In this document: one piece after another, positions 51,423 through 59,625 of the stretch
How the letters are laid out: every line of letters begins with the position of its first letter
Numbering within the stretch: position 1 is the first letter of the stretch
Origin: JADLHS01 sp039806955
GTDB taxonomy: Bacteria; Verrucomicrobiota; Verrucomicrobiia; Limisphaerales; JADLHS01
DNA length: 64,000 nucleotides
Direction: 5' to 3'
Assembly: GCA_039806955.1 (NCBI GenBank)
Contig: JBDHQI010000025.1
Span: forward strand, 1 to 64,000
Notes under the pieces: generated by a model
Databases searched by the model: none
The model's input: the letters and a program-made list of their open reading frames with translations, nothing else
Told to the model about the DNA's origin: nothing
Made by a program: the position numbers and the translations under genes

Positions 51423-52535
51423 TCATTTGGCTGCCTTAGCGCGCATTTCGTCTGAAATGCTCTGGGCCAACTCCTGAATGCTTTCCATTACACGGAGCAT
51501 GTCCTGCTCGCCCCTGTAGCCGGTAGTGACAGTTGCTTTCGCCTCCTGGAGTGCATTCTTGGCCTCAACGAGGGACTGCTGAAACCGCTGCGCGTCACCC
51601 AAACTGATTTCATGTGCTCGCTCCAGGCTGATGCCAGATCGTAACGCCAACAACGCTTGCCGGTCGCCCAGCACGCGCCGCAACCGGTTCAAGTCCGGGA
51701 ATTGTTTCTGAACGACGGGCGACTTCCCCTCCTTCTTGCTGCCAAACAGCCAGACCATCAACTCGCACAATTGCGGCAGGTGCGATTTGGGAACGGGCCT
51801 ATCCTTCAACGAACTCTTGGAATCAACGCCGAGGAATTTCTGGAATTCGTTCTGGTCGGCTGCGGTGTAGAGGTGCGAGAAGAAAAACCTGTTGGCAATG
51901 CGATCCTCCCGCTTGAAGTCTGTCAGCTGCTCCGCCTGCTCCAGCAAGACGTACCCTCGATAAATTCTGACAACCGTGTCGTGCTGGTCGCCGATCTTGC
52001 GGGAAATCACATCCAAGGGAATTCCATATTTCCGGCGAACCTGAGCGACATACGCCGCCTTGCTGAATGAATCCCATTCCTTCGGGCCGTTAACGTGCCG
52101 GAAACCGAAGAACTCCCACAGCGAGCGCTTGTCTGGGTAAACCGAAACAGGCAAGCGATCCAACGCGCCGCGCGCCTTGGCTGATATTTCTGGAAGATCT
52201 GTAGCCTTGATTGCACGCCGGAGTTCCGCATCTCGCAATAGCTTGACCGCCGCAAGACGGCGGTTGCCCTCGACCACGATGTAGCGCTGTTTCCTGGCGT
52301 CTTGATCCTTGGGGAGTTTGGGAACAACGAAAAGGGGTTCTTCTTCAAAGTAACCGTTCTCCGCAATGGACAACGCGACCTCGCTGACAGCCATCTCGTC
52401 CCACAACACGCGCACAAGATCATCCTGCGTGCGTTTGTCCGAGATGCCGCTCAAGCGCGGGTTTTCATCGTCGAGCAGCAGCCGCTCCACCTCGACGAAG
52501 TCAACTTTCAATTTCTTCTGTTCCTGTTCTGGCAT
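51423..52535 (-). CDS. ParB/sulfiredoxin-like N-terminal domain protein
   Basis: 370 residues from the ATG at 52535 (MPEQEQKKLKVDFVEVERLL). The ParB/Srx-type motif YIVVEGNRRLAAVKLL (about 85-100) binds nucleotide or DNA in ParB-like enzymes. RRKYGIPLDVISRKIGDQHDTVVRIYRG is a helix-turn-helix-like stretch. The C-terminal helix-rich region (FQQSLVEAKNALQEAKA) is compatible with a coiled coil. In defence islands such ParB-like proteins occur as nucleases, regulators or DndB-like factors. Its position between the HNH gene (26-base gap) and the 290-residue gene implies one transcript. Confidence 0.65.
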   Translation of the reverse strand: MPEQEQKKLKVDFVEVERLLLDDENPRLSGISDKRTQDDLVRVLWDEMAVSEVALSIAENGYFEEEPLFVVPKLPKDQDARKQRYIVVEGNRRLAAVKLLRDAELRRAIKATDLPEISAKARGALDRLPVSVYPDKRSLWEFFGFRHVNGPKEWDSFSKAAYVAQVRRKYGIPLDVISRKIGDQHDTVVRIYRGYVLLEQAEQLTDFKREDRIANRFFFSHLYTAADQNEFQKFLGVDSKSSLKDRPVPKSHLPQLCELMVWLFGSKKEGKSPVVQKQFPDLNRLRRVLGDRQALLALRSGISLERAHEISLGDAQRFQQSLVEAKNALQEAKATVTTGYRGEQDMLRVMESIQELAQSISDEMRAKAAK

Positions 52536-52561
52536 GATGTTTTCAGTGGTTCGGCATTGTT

Positions 52562-53533
52562 TTAACTGAGAGATGGCCTCAATGCGAGTCCTGCTGTGAG
52601 TTTGGTGGCAAGCCGGTTCAACGTAACTGAAGTCTGCGCTGCAAATCTGTGCTGCCGATGCCAAGCCAAGTGCGTCCTGTCGGGCCAGAAGTCGCGCTTG
52701 CTCGGAAGCGCGACTCGCCGCCCGGCAAATCGGTTGAGCAAGCAGGCTTCGTTGCCGGCTTCGTCGAAGCGATCCTTGGCGACGATCACTCGGTAGTCGT
52801 CATCCATTGACCACAAGCCGGCGTCGAACATCCAGTGCGCGTTTTTGCTGAGGGCGAGGCCGTTTTGCGGGTGGTTGTTGCGGCTGTCGGCGAACTGGTG
52901 GATGTGCGCAGCGTCCACGATGCTGCCGGCGTCGGCGGTTACGCAGCGGTAGCCGGTCAGGGCACAGGTGTAGTTGTAGGCCGGCACGACGGTGAGCCGG
53001 AAGCGGGCTTCGCGTCCGCGTTCGCGCGACTCGGCGTAGAGCTTGGCGTCAGCTTTCACCACATCGTCGGGCGGAACGGGCAGGCTGACCAAGTCGTAAA
53101 GCGCAGCGCGCTCGGCGGGATCGGTAAAGTAGCGGGCAATCAGGACGCGGCGGAGTTGCTTGCGGAACGCGGCATCGTGCAAGAAGGCAAGGAATGATTC
53201 ATCGAAACGCACGGCGGCGGCATGCATCCGTTCCAGCGTCGGCTCGCCATTCTCGTTGAGCGGAGTCCAGCAGCCGTCGCTGCGCATGTGGTAGAACGGC
53301 AGGCGAATGTTCGGCTTCTGCGAGCGGCGATTCGCGACGACGGTCCAGAAGGCGAGGAAGCGGAAAACGAGTTCGCCGGTCAGCGGGAGGATCGGTTCGA
53401 GTTTTCCCTGTTCGGCAAGTTCGGCGACGACGAGCAGGAGCAGCGGTTTGTGCGGCGCGATGTTGTCCTTGCGGTCAACGCGGAGATTGGCCGCGACTTT
53501 CAGCCATTTCTCGCATTGAGCGGTTGGTTGCAT
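52562..53533 (-). CDS. HNH endonuclease with probable phosphorothioate-sensing N-terminal domain
   Basis: 323 residues. The N-terminal region (about 8-95: EKWLKVAANLRVDRKDNIAP, HKPLLLLVVAELAEQGKL, RFLAFWTVVANRR, PNIRLPFYHMRSDGCW) resembles the sulfur-binding domain of SprMcrA/ScoMcrA-like restriction enzymes (from memory). The C-terminal HNH domain is clear: CALTGYRC, VDAAHIHQFADSRNNHPQNG, LSKNAHWMFDAGLWS. Such enzymes cut phosphorothioated DNA, which makes its position directly after dndC (14-base gap) paradoxical. The HNH call is firm; the sulfur-binding call is tentative. Confidence 0.7.
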   Translation of the reverse strand: MQPTAQCEKWLKVAANLRVDRKDNIAPHKPLLLLVVAELAEQGKLEPILPLTGELVFRFLAFWTVVANRRSQKPNIRLPFYHMRSDGCWTPLNENGEPTLERMHAAAVRFDESFLAFLHDAAFRKQLRRVLIARYFTDPAERAALYDLVSLPVPPDDVVKADAKLYAESRERGREARFRLTVVPAYNYTCALTGYRCVTADAGSIVDAAHIHQFADSRNNHPQNGLALSKNAHWMFDAGLWSMDDDYRVIVAKDRFDEAGNEACLLNRFAGRRVALPSKRDFWPDRTHLAWHRQHRFAAQTSVTLNRLATKLTAGLALRPSLS

Positions 53534-53547
53534 TGCCGGAGCGACAT

Positions 53548-54849
53548 TCAGTTGTGAACAATCTCACCGTGTTCGGACAGATCATCCTTGAGGATGGCGA
53601 GCAGGTCGTCGGGGAGGCCGAAGGCGCGGTGACTTTCGCTGAATTCGTCCACCTTGGCCAGCAGCCGGCGCAACGTGTCGGCACGGATGCCTTTTTCGGC
53701 GGCGATTTGTTCCTGAAGCTCTCGCAGCCGGTTGGTTTCTTTCCAGTCGCTCATGATGATTCCTTTCTGACGGGTGACGATGCGGGCCACGCCGCCGCCG
53801 TCGTCGGGCCGGCGGGCGCTTTTCCACAGTTGCTGGATGAGAAAGAGTTCGTCGTCGCTGATGAGGGTGAGGCCGCTCTGCTCCTGCAATTGGAGGAGGC
53901 GGGTGAGCAGTTCACGGCGGGCTTCGATGGTGAGCGGGCCAGGGCCTTCGCTGCCGTTCTTGCGGCGCATGTCGCGCTTACCGTTTTTCGGGTCTTGGTA
54001 TTCGAGCAGGGTTTCGCGGAAGGCGATGAGTTGTTCCATGCGGTCGTCGCCGCTGGCCAGCAGGCCTTCACTGGCTTTGTCGCGTTCGACGACGGTGCAG
54101 GTCCAGCAGCCGAATCGGGAGTGGCCGCAACTGGGAGTGCTGGTATCAATCTGGATGGGGCATTCGCCGTTGGAGGCGCTGGCGTAAAGTTTGTACAGGG
54201 CGCGGTTGTCGCCGCCCCACGGGTTCGGTTTTTGGAGCAGGTAGGCCCAGACTTCCTCGGTGGTGAGGTATTCGATCGGGTTGGAAACCCAGACGCGCGG
54301 GAGATCGGGATGGCGGTTGAGGCCGTTGCGCCTTTCGCGTCCAGCCATGGTCTGGGCGCGAGTGGAACTTTCAGCGCGCCGCGCGCCGAGGTGCAGAATG
54401 GCTTCGCTCCAATGGCCGTTGCTCATGCGCTTCTGCACGAAAGCGGTGACGGGGTCAATTTTCAAGCGCTGCGTACACCAGCGGAAGACGCGATTGGGCG
54501 GCGGGTAGCCGCGCCCGATGATGTTGACCCAGAAGGACTGTTCGGGAGGTGGCTTGAGCAGGTGAGCTTCGATGCTCAGCCCCTCGCGTTCGGAGAAGCG
54601 GCGCATCCGGTCCAGTGCGCCTTCGACACCCTCCGAAATGGCCGGGATTTCCACCCGGGTGTCGGTGCAAAGAACCGTGACGGGCTTGGTGCGCTTTTCC
54701 GGCGGGATGGACAACACGGCGTCGAATACCAATGCGGCAACCAGCGTGCTGTCTTTTCCGCCACTGAAACCGACGAGCCAGGGGCGGGGGTCATCCCGAT
54801 AAAGCTGCGCCAAAGATTGTCTGATTTCGTGGTAAGTCGAAGCTGCCAT
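53548..54849 (-). CDS. dndC: DNA phosphorothioation sulfurtransferase DndC
   Basis: 433 residues. The PP-loop ATP pyrophosphatase motif SGGKDSTLVAALV (about 29-41) is followed by PVTVLCTDTRVEIP. Cysteines for a [4Fe-4S] cluster lie in RWCTQRLKI and SCGHSRFGCWTC (C-x6-C-x2-C), as in DndC/SspD proteins. GDNRALYKLYASASNGECPIQIDT matches the family. It activates DNA or a protein partner for sulfur transfer. It leads the minus-strand run dndC, HNH, ParB-like, candidate nuclease, methyltransferase, HerA remnant. No dndD, dndE or dndB was found in the window. Confidence 0.85.
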   Translation of the reverse strand: MAASTYHEIRQSLAQLYRDDPRPWLVGFSGGKDSTLVAALVFDAVLSIPPEKRTKPVTVLCTDTRVEIPAISEGVEGALDRMRRFSEREGLSIEAHLLKPPPEQSFWVNIIGRGYPPPNRVFRWCTQRLKIDPVTAFVQKRMSNGHWSEAILHLGARRAESSTRAQTMAGRERRNGLNRHPDLPRVWVSNPIEYLTTEEVWAYLLQKPNPWGGDNRALYKLYASASNGECPIQIDTSTPSCGHSRFGCWTCTVVERDKASEGLLASGDDRMEQLIAFRETLLEYQDPKNGKRDMRRKNGSEGPGPLTIEARRELLTRLLQLQEQSGLTLISDDELFLIQQLWKSARRPDDGGGVARIVTRQKGIIMSDWKETNRLRELQEQIAAEKGIRADTLRRLLAKVDEFSESHRAFGLPDDLLAILKDDLSEHGEIVHN

Positions 54850-55143
54850 CGCGGGCGCACGTTACCGCAGCAGGCGCAGCGTGAGAAGCGGAAAATGCAC
54901 TGGAAACACGGGCCGCTTGACCATCAACGAACGCTGTCGCAGTGCGGCCGTTCCATCCACAACACTATCAAGCGCGAAGGCCCTTTGCCCTACGCACTTG
55001 GTGAAATCATTTGATGCTTGCTTCTGTGGCGCGGCACGGCCGGCGGCACTCCGGTGAGGCCGACCCGCGCGCGATAAAATTTCGCTCTCGTTTGGATTGC
55101 AGGGCTGCTACGTTGGGCCGAAGTCGCCAAGGCGATCCACTAT

Positions 55144-57291
55144 ATGACATCCAAATCCTTCGCTGATCTCGGCCTCTCTCCGGAACTGCTCAAAGCCGTC
55201 GCCAAGTTGGGCTTCGAACAGGCTTCACCCATTCAGGCCGAATCCATTCCCGTGCTTTTGTCGGGGCGCGATCTGGTGGGTCAATCGCAAACCGGCTCCG
55301 GAAAAACGGCGGCGTTCGGCATCCCCGCCATTGAAAAGACCGATCCGAATTTGCGCGCAGTGCAGGTCTTGATCCTTTGTCCCACGCGCGAGTTGGCGGT
55401 GCAGGTTTCGGGCGAGATTCACAAACTCGCGCTGTTCAAACGCGGGATTCAGGCGCTACCCATCTACGGCGGACAATCTTACGAACGGCAGTTCTACGGC
55501 CTCAACCAGGGCGCGCAAATCGTCATCGGCACGCCGGGTCGGCTGCTGGATCATTTGCGGCGTGGCACACTGCGGCTGGACGCCGTCAAGCTGGTCGTGT
55601 TGGACGAGGCCGATGTCATGTTGGACATGGGTTTTCGCGACGACATCGAGGCGATCTTGCAAACGGTGCCGACTGCGCGACAGACCGCATTTTTCTCCGC
55701 TACGATGCCGCGCTCCATTCGCGAATTGATTGAGAAATATGCGCGGACGCCGCAAAGCATTCAAATTGAACAGAAGGCGGTGACGGTGGCGACGGTCGAG
55801 CAGATTTATTACGAGGTGGATCGCCGGTTCAAAATCGAATTGCTGACGCGGTTGATTGATCTGCACGACCTCAAGCTCGGCATCATTTTCTGCAACACCA
55901 AACGCATGGTGGACGACCTCGTGGACCAGTTGGAAGCTCAGGGATATCAAGCTGACCGATTGCACGGCGACATGACCCAGGCGATGCGCGACCGGGTCAT
56001 GAACAAGTTCCGCAAGTCGGGCATGAAATTTCTGGTGGCCACGGACATCGCGGCGCGGGGTATTGACGTGGACGATGTGCAGGTGGTGTTCAATTATGAT
56101 CTGCCCTACGACGTGGAAGATTACGTGCATCGCATCGGTCGCACCGGGCGGGCGGGTCGCAGTGGGCGGGCGATCTCTTTTGTCTCCGGGCGCGAGTTAT
56201 TTCAAATTCGCAACATCGAGCGCTACACCAATCAGCGCATTCAGCGCGGTCGAATTCCAACCGCCGCTGAAGTTGAAGACGCGCGGGAGGATCTATTCCT
56301 CGGAAAAATTCGCGCGGCTTTGGGAACGGGTGATTTCAAGCGAAATGAATTTTTGGTGGAACGCTTGTTGGAAGAGGGCTTTTCTTCCGCGGACATCGCC
56401 AGCGCCTGTCTAACGCTTTTGCAGGCGGAATCCGGCGATGAACCTGCCGGCGCCACTAAATCGGAACCGCCAAAACGAGCGGCCCGGTTTGATGCCGACA
56501 CCCGGCGCCCGGACCGTCGCGGCCCCACTGAAAATCGCGGCGTTCAGACGGATCGCAGGGAGCGGACGCGGTCTCCATTTCGACCGGATTCATCCAAGCC
56601 AACCGCGCCTTCCAGGTGGTTGCGTCCAGCGGCAACGGCGGCGATAACTGCTCCCGATCGGAGCCGGGTGAAGGCGGTGCCACCGCGTATCACCACCGCA
56701 TCCGTGACCGCTCCGACTCCGTCGGAAAACCCGGTCAAGACCGTGGTTGGCGAGCCGCAGTCGTCCACTTCAGCCAAAGCTCCCGGTTCTGATGCACCCT
56801 CACCGACCACCAAACCGCGAGTCGCACCGCCCCGTCCGGCACCTGCTCCCATTGTCCCGGAAAGCAAAGTTCCAGCGACATCGGCAAAAGCAGCGGTGGT
56901 GAAAACTTACTCTGACGAAGAAATTCTGGCTTCGGTAAAGTCGCCAATGCCAGTTCCATCGAAGTCCGGCGGTTCACCCCATTTACCACCTTGGGCCACA
57001 AAGAAACGCGATCGTGTTCCGCCTGAGAAAGCTCCGCGCCCGAGTCGCGCGACGCCCAAGCACCAGACGCGGTTGTGGATGAGTCTCGGGGCTGCGCATC
57101 AGATCCGGCCGGCGGATATCGTGACGGCTATTTCCGGGGAAACGGGTTTGCCCGCCAAAGTGGTCGGTACGGTGGACATCCGGGAAAAGCATTTGTTCGT
57201 GGATGTGGACCAGGAGAGCGCCAACATCATCGTGTCCCGACTTAAACGCGCGCAAATCAAAGGCCACAAGGTGAAGGTCAAAGTGGCCTGA
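55144..57291 (+). CDS. DEAD-box ATP-dependent RNA helicase with DbpA-type RNA-binding domain
   Basis: 715 residues. The N-terminal helicase core has the Q motif (FEQASPIQAESIP), motif I (QTGSGKTAA), motif II (VLDEADVMLDMGF), SAT (FFSATMP), and motif VI (HRIGRTGRAGRSG). Residues ~445-620 form a Pro/Arg/Ser-rich linker. The C-terminal ~70 residues, MSLGAAHQIRPADIVTAISG and SRLKRAQIKGHKVKVKVA, form a DbpA-like RNA-binding domain. It unwinds RNA, probably in ribosome assembly or cold adaptation. The long linker is unusual. The region 54850-55143 before it, a divergent promoter zone with dndC, holds no gene. Confidence 0.9.
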   Translation: MTSKSFADLGLSPELLKAVAKLGFEQASPIQAESIPVLLSGRDLVGQSQTGSGKTAAFGIPAIEKTDPNLRAVQVLILCPTRELAVQVSGEIHKLALFKRGIQALPIYGGQSYERQFYGLNQGAQIVIGTPGRLLDHLRRGTLRLDAVKLVVLDEADVMLDMGFRDDIEAILQTVPTARQTAFFSATMPRSIRELIEKYARTPQSIQIEQKAVTVATVEQIYYEVDRRFKIELLTRLIDLHDLKLGIIFCNTKRMVDDLVDQLEAQGYQADRLHGDMTQAMRDRVMNKFRKSGMKFLVATDIAARGIDVDDVQVVFNYDLPYDVEDYVHRIGRTGRAGRSGRAISFVSGRELFQIRNIERYTNQRIQRGRIPTAAEVEDAREDLFLGKIRAALGTGDFKRNEFLVERLLEEGFSSADIASACLTLLQAESGDEPAGATKSEPPKRAARFDADTRRPDRRGPTENRGVQTDRRERTRSPFRPDSSKPTAPSRWLRPAATAAITAPDRSRVKAVPPRITTASVTAPTPSENPVKTVVGEPQSSTSAKAPGSDAPSPTTKPRVAPPRPAPAPIVPESKVPATSAKAAVVKTYSDEEILASVKSPMPVPSKSGGSPHLPPWATKKRDRVPPEKAPRPSRATPKHQTRLWMSLGAAHQIRPADIVTAISGETGLPAKVVGTVDIREKHLFVDVDQESANIIVSRLKRAQIKGHKVKVKVA

Positions 57292-57335
57292 AGCCGGTGC
57301 GGGCTAAAACCAACCACTTCATCTGATTGGAATGT

Positions 57336-58454
57336 TTACGCGGGCAACGGCACGGGTAACCCCGATTCGTGCAAGGTTTCGGCGATCGCCGTCAGGAGCG
57401 ACCGAATTTCCGCTTCGCCGATGCGACCAATGTTGCCAATGCGAAAGCAGTCGAGCCGGGTGAGTTTGCCGGGATAAATCACAAAACCCTTCTCGAAGAG
57501 GCGTTGATAAAAATGGGCAAAGCGAAAACGCGGATCGGTTGGATAATGAAACGTGGTGATGATGTAACTTTGCGTTTCGGGCGTGAGATACGGACGGAAA
57601 CCCAGCTTGCGCATGCCCGCAACTAACAGTTGATGATTGGCCGCATAACGTCGTCCGCGTCCGGTCACGCCGTCTTCCGCCTCCAATTCCCGCAACGCCT
57701 GATCAAACGCAAGCAGCGCATGGGTCGGGGGCGTGAAACGAAACTGCCCGTCCTTCTCCAACCCCTGCCATTGCGCAAACAAATCGAGGCTCAACGTGCG
57801 CGCCCGACCGGCGATTGCCGATAACACTTCGCGGCGCGCGAGCACAAAGGAAAAACCCGGCACGCCTTCAATGCATTTGTTGGCTGAGGAAATCAGGTAA
57901 TCAATCCCCGCCGTCAGATCCAGTGGAACTGCGCCGAAACTGCTCATGGCGTCCACAATGAAACTGCGGTGCTGCCGGCGAACCAGCGCGCCGATTTTTT
58001 CGATGGGATTCAGAATGCCAGTCGTCGTTTCACAATGCACCGCCACGACATGCGTAATGGATTGGTCTTGCGTCAGTGCGCGATCCAACGCCGTCAGGTC
58101 CGGCAGTTGATTTTCCGCCGTGCGCAGCAGCGTGGTGGCAATCTGATGACACGCGGCCATGGTGGCCATGCGTTCGCCATACACGCCATTGATGAGGATC
58201 AGGATTTTTCCGTCCGTTGGGATTGCGGAACTGATCACGGATTCCACGCCAAACGTGCCGCTGCCCTGCATCAAAATCGCTTCATACCCGGCCGCTTGAC
58301 TGACGCCTCCGAGTTGCAGCAACCGTTCGCGAATGTCGCGGATCATCGCAATGAACCGTGGATCACGCGAACCGGCATCGTGCTGCATGGCTTGCTTGAC
58401 CGTGGGACTGGTGGTCAGCGGCCCGGGAGTGAACAGTAGTTTGTCGGTACTCAT
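57336..58454 (-). CDS. phnW: 2-aminoethylphosphonate-pyruvate transaminase
   Basis: 372 residues, PLP class V transaminase fold. The Schiff-base lysine lies in SSANKCIEGVPGFSFVLA, and LFTPGPLTTSPTVKQAM is the typical start. DAMSSFGAVPLDL and TRLDCFRIGNIGRIG are family motifs. In the biosynthetic direction it aminates phosphonoacetaldehyde to 2-aminoethylphosphonate (AEP). Its start overlaps the decarboxylase stop by 4 bases, and the PEP mutase gene lies directly upstream, so it is the last gene of an AEP biosynthetic operon rather than a degradation one. Confidence 0.92.
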   Translation of the reverse strand: MSTDKLLFTPGPLTTSPTVKQAMQHDAGSRDPRFIAMIRDIRERLLQLGGVSQAAGYEAILMQGSGTFGVESVISSAIPTDGKILILINGVYGERMATMAACHQIATTLLRTAENQLPDLTALDRALTQDQSITHVVAVHCETTTGILNPIEKIGALVRRQHRSFIVDAMSSFGAVPLDLTAGIDYLISSANKCIEGVPGFSFVLARREVLSAIAGRARTLSLDLFAQWQGLEKDGQFRFTPPTHALLAFDQALRELEAEDGVTGRGRRYAANHQLLVAGMRKLGFRPYLTPETQSYIITTFHYPTDPRFRFAHFYQRLFEKGFVIYPGKLTRLDCFRIGNIGRIGEAEIRSLLTAIAETLHESGLPVPLPA

Positions 58455-59623
58455 GCGGCTGATGCAACGGAGGGTTGATTGGAGCGCAGGAACTGCATGA
58501 AACGCTCCTTCACTGCATGCGGCGGCACTGTCGGGCGACCGATACTCTTAGGCGAACCCGGTTTGATTTTAATGTGCAACAACGATGGCCCGGGAGTCTG
58601 CCGCAAATGACGCAGGCTCGCCCGCACGTCGTCCGCGTGATTCGCAGCGTGCGCGTTTTGATAATTGGTGGCCGCCGCGATGGCGGCGAACCGCGCAACG
58701 GGAGCGGAGGTTTGCTGGCCACCGGTGGAGTCATGCACTTCGTTGTCGAGTACGATGTGCAGTAAATTTTTCGGTTGGTAATAGCCAATGCTGGCGAAGT
58801 TGCCCAACTTCATCAGAGCGGCGCCGTCGCCGTCCAGCACCACGACCGGCTGGTGGGGCAGGGTGTGCGCAATGCCGAAACCGATGGCCGAAGCCGTGCC
58901 CATGCCGCCCACGACATAAAGCTGGTTCGCGCGATCCGCCAGCGTGAATAACTCGCGCCCCGTCATGCCCGTTGTTGCCACCATGGCTTCCCGCCCGCTT
59001 AGTTCGCCGAGGATCAATTCGATGGCTTGGGTGCGCGTCAGTCGTTCGGTGGCGGACGCGGCGGCGCTGAATTGCGTCGCGGTGTTGACCACGGTGATCT
59101 GCGGACGCCGCGTCAATTGGTGCGGCGCGACGGTGTCCTTTTTCATCACGAGTGCGAACGGGCGTTGCCGTTCCGCCAGGCTGGCTTCAACCTGCGCCAT
59201 CACTGTTGGAATTTCCGCTTCGGTGACGGGAAACGGCAGCCAGGGAATTTCAATCGCCTCCAGCAACCGGTGCGTCACGTGACCCATGTGAACGTGTTGC
59301 GGTTCGTCATCCACACCAGGTTGTCCGCGCCAGGTCGTGATCAGCAACGTGGGCACGCGAAACGGATGGTTGAGTGACGTCAACGGATTCACCATGTTCC
59401 CGAGACCGGAGTTTTGACACATCGTCACGGTCTTGCGTCCGCCAAGGTAGGCGCCCAGCGTGAAGCCGACGGCTTCGCCTTCGCTGGTGGCACCGACGTA
59501 ATCCAACGACGGATCGTCAATGACGTAGTTGATGAACGGTTTGAGAAACGAGCACGGCACGCCGGCATATTGCGCGTAATTCAGGCCGCGCAGGTGTTCA
59601 ATGAAGAAACGGGCATTCAGCAT
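58451..59623 (-). CDS. aepY: Phosphonopyruvate decarboxylase
   Basis: 390 residues from the ATG at 59623 (MLNARFFIEHLRGLNYAQY). A thiamine-diphosphate enzyme: the cofactor/Mg motif is GDGAALMKLGNFASIG, ending VLDNEVHDSTGG. The catalytic-glutamate region is VGATSEGEAVGFTLGAYLGG. It converts phosphonopyruvate to phosphonoacetaldehyde, pulling the unfavourable PEP mutase reaction. It starts 2 bases after the PEP mutase stop and ends in a 4-base overlap with phnW, confirming the pathway order aepX-aepY-phnW. Confidence 0.92.
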   Translation of the reverse strand: MLNARFFIEHLRGLNYAQYAGVPCSFLKPFINYVIDDPSLDYVGATSEGEAVGFTLGAYLGGRKTVTMCQNSGLGNMVNPLTSLNHPFRVPTLLITTWRGQPGVDDEPQHVHMGHVTHRLLEAIEIPWLPFPVTEAEIPTVMAQVEASLAERQRPFALVMKKDTVAPHQLTRRPQITVVNTATQFSAAASATERLTRTQAIELILGELSGREAMVATTGMTGRELFTLADRANQLYVVGGMGTASAIGFGIAHTLPHQPVVVLDGDGAALMKLGNFASIGYYQPKNLLHIVLDNEVHDSTGGQQTSAPVARFAAIAAATNYQNAHAANHADDVRASLRHLRQTPGPSLLHIKIKPGSPKSIGRPTVPPHAVKERFMQFLRSNQPSVASAA

Positions 59624-59625
59624 GG

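Noticed and set aside
53524..55014. 496-codon plus-strand open frame
   Set aside because: Antisense to dndC, whose motifs are unmistakable; the plus-strand product shows no family resemblance.
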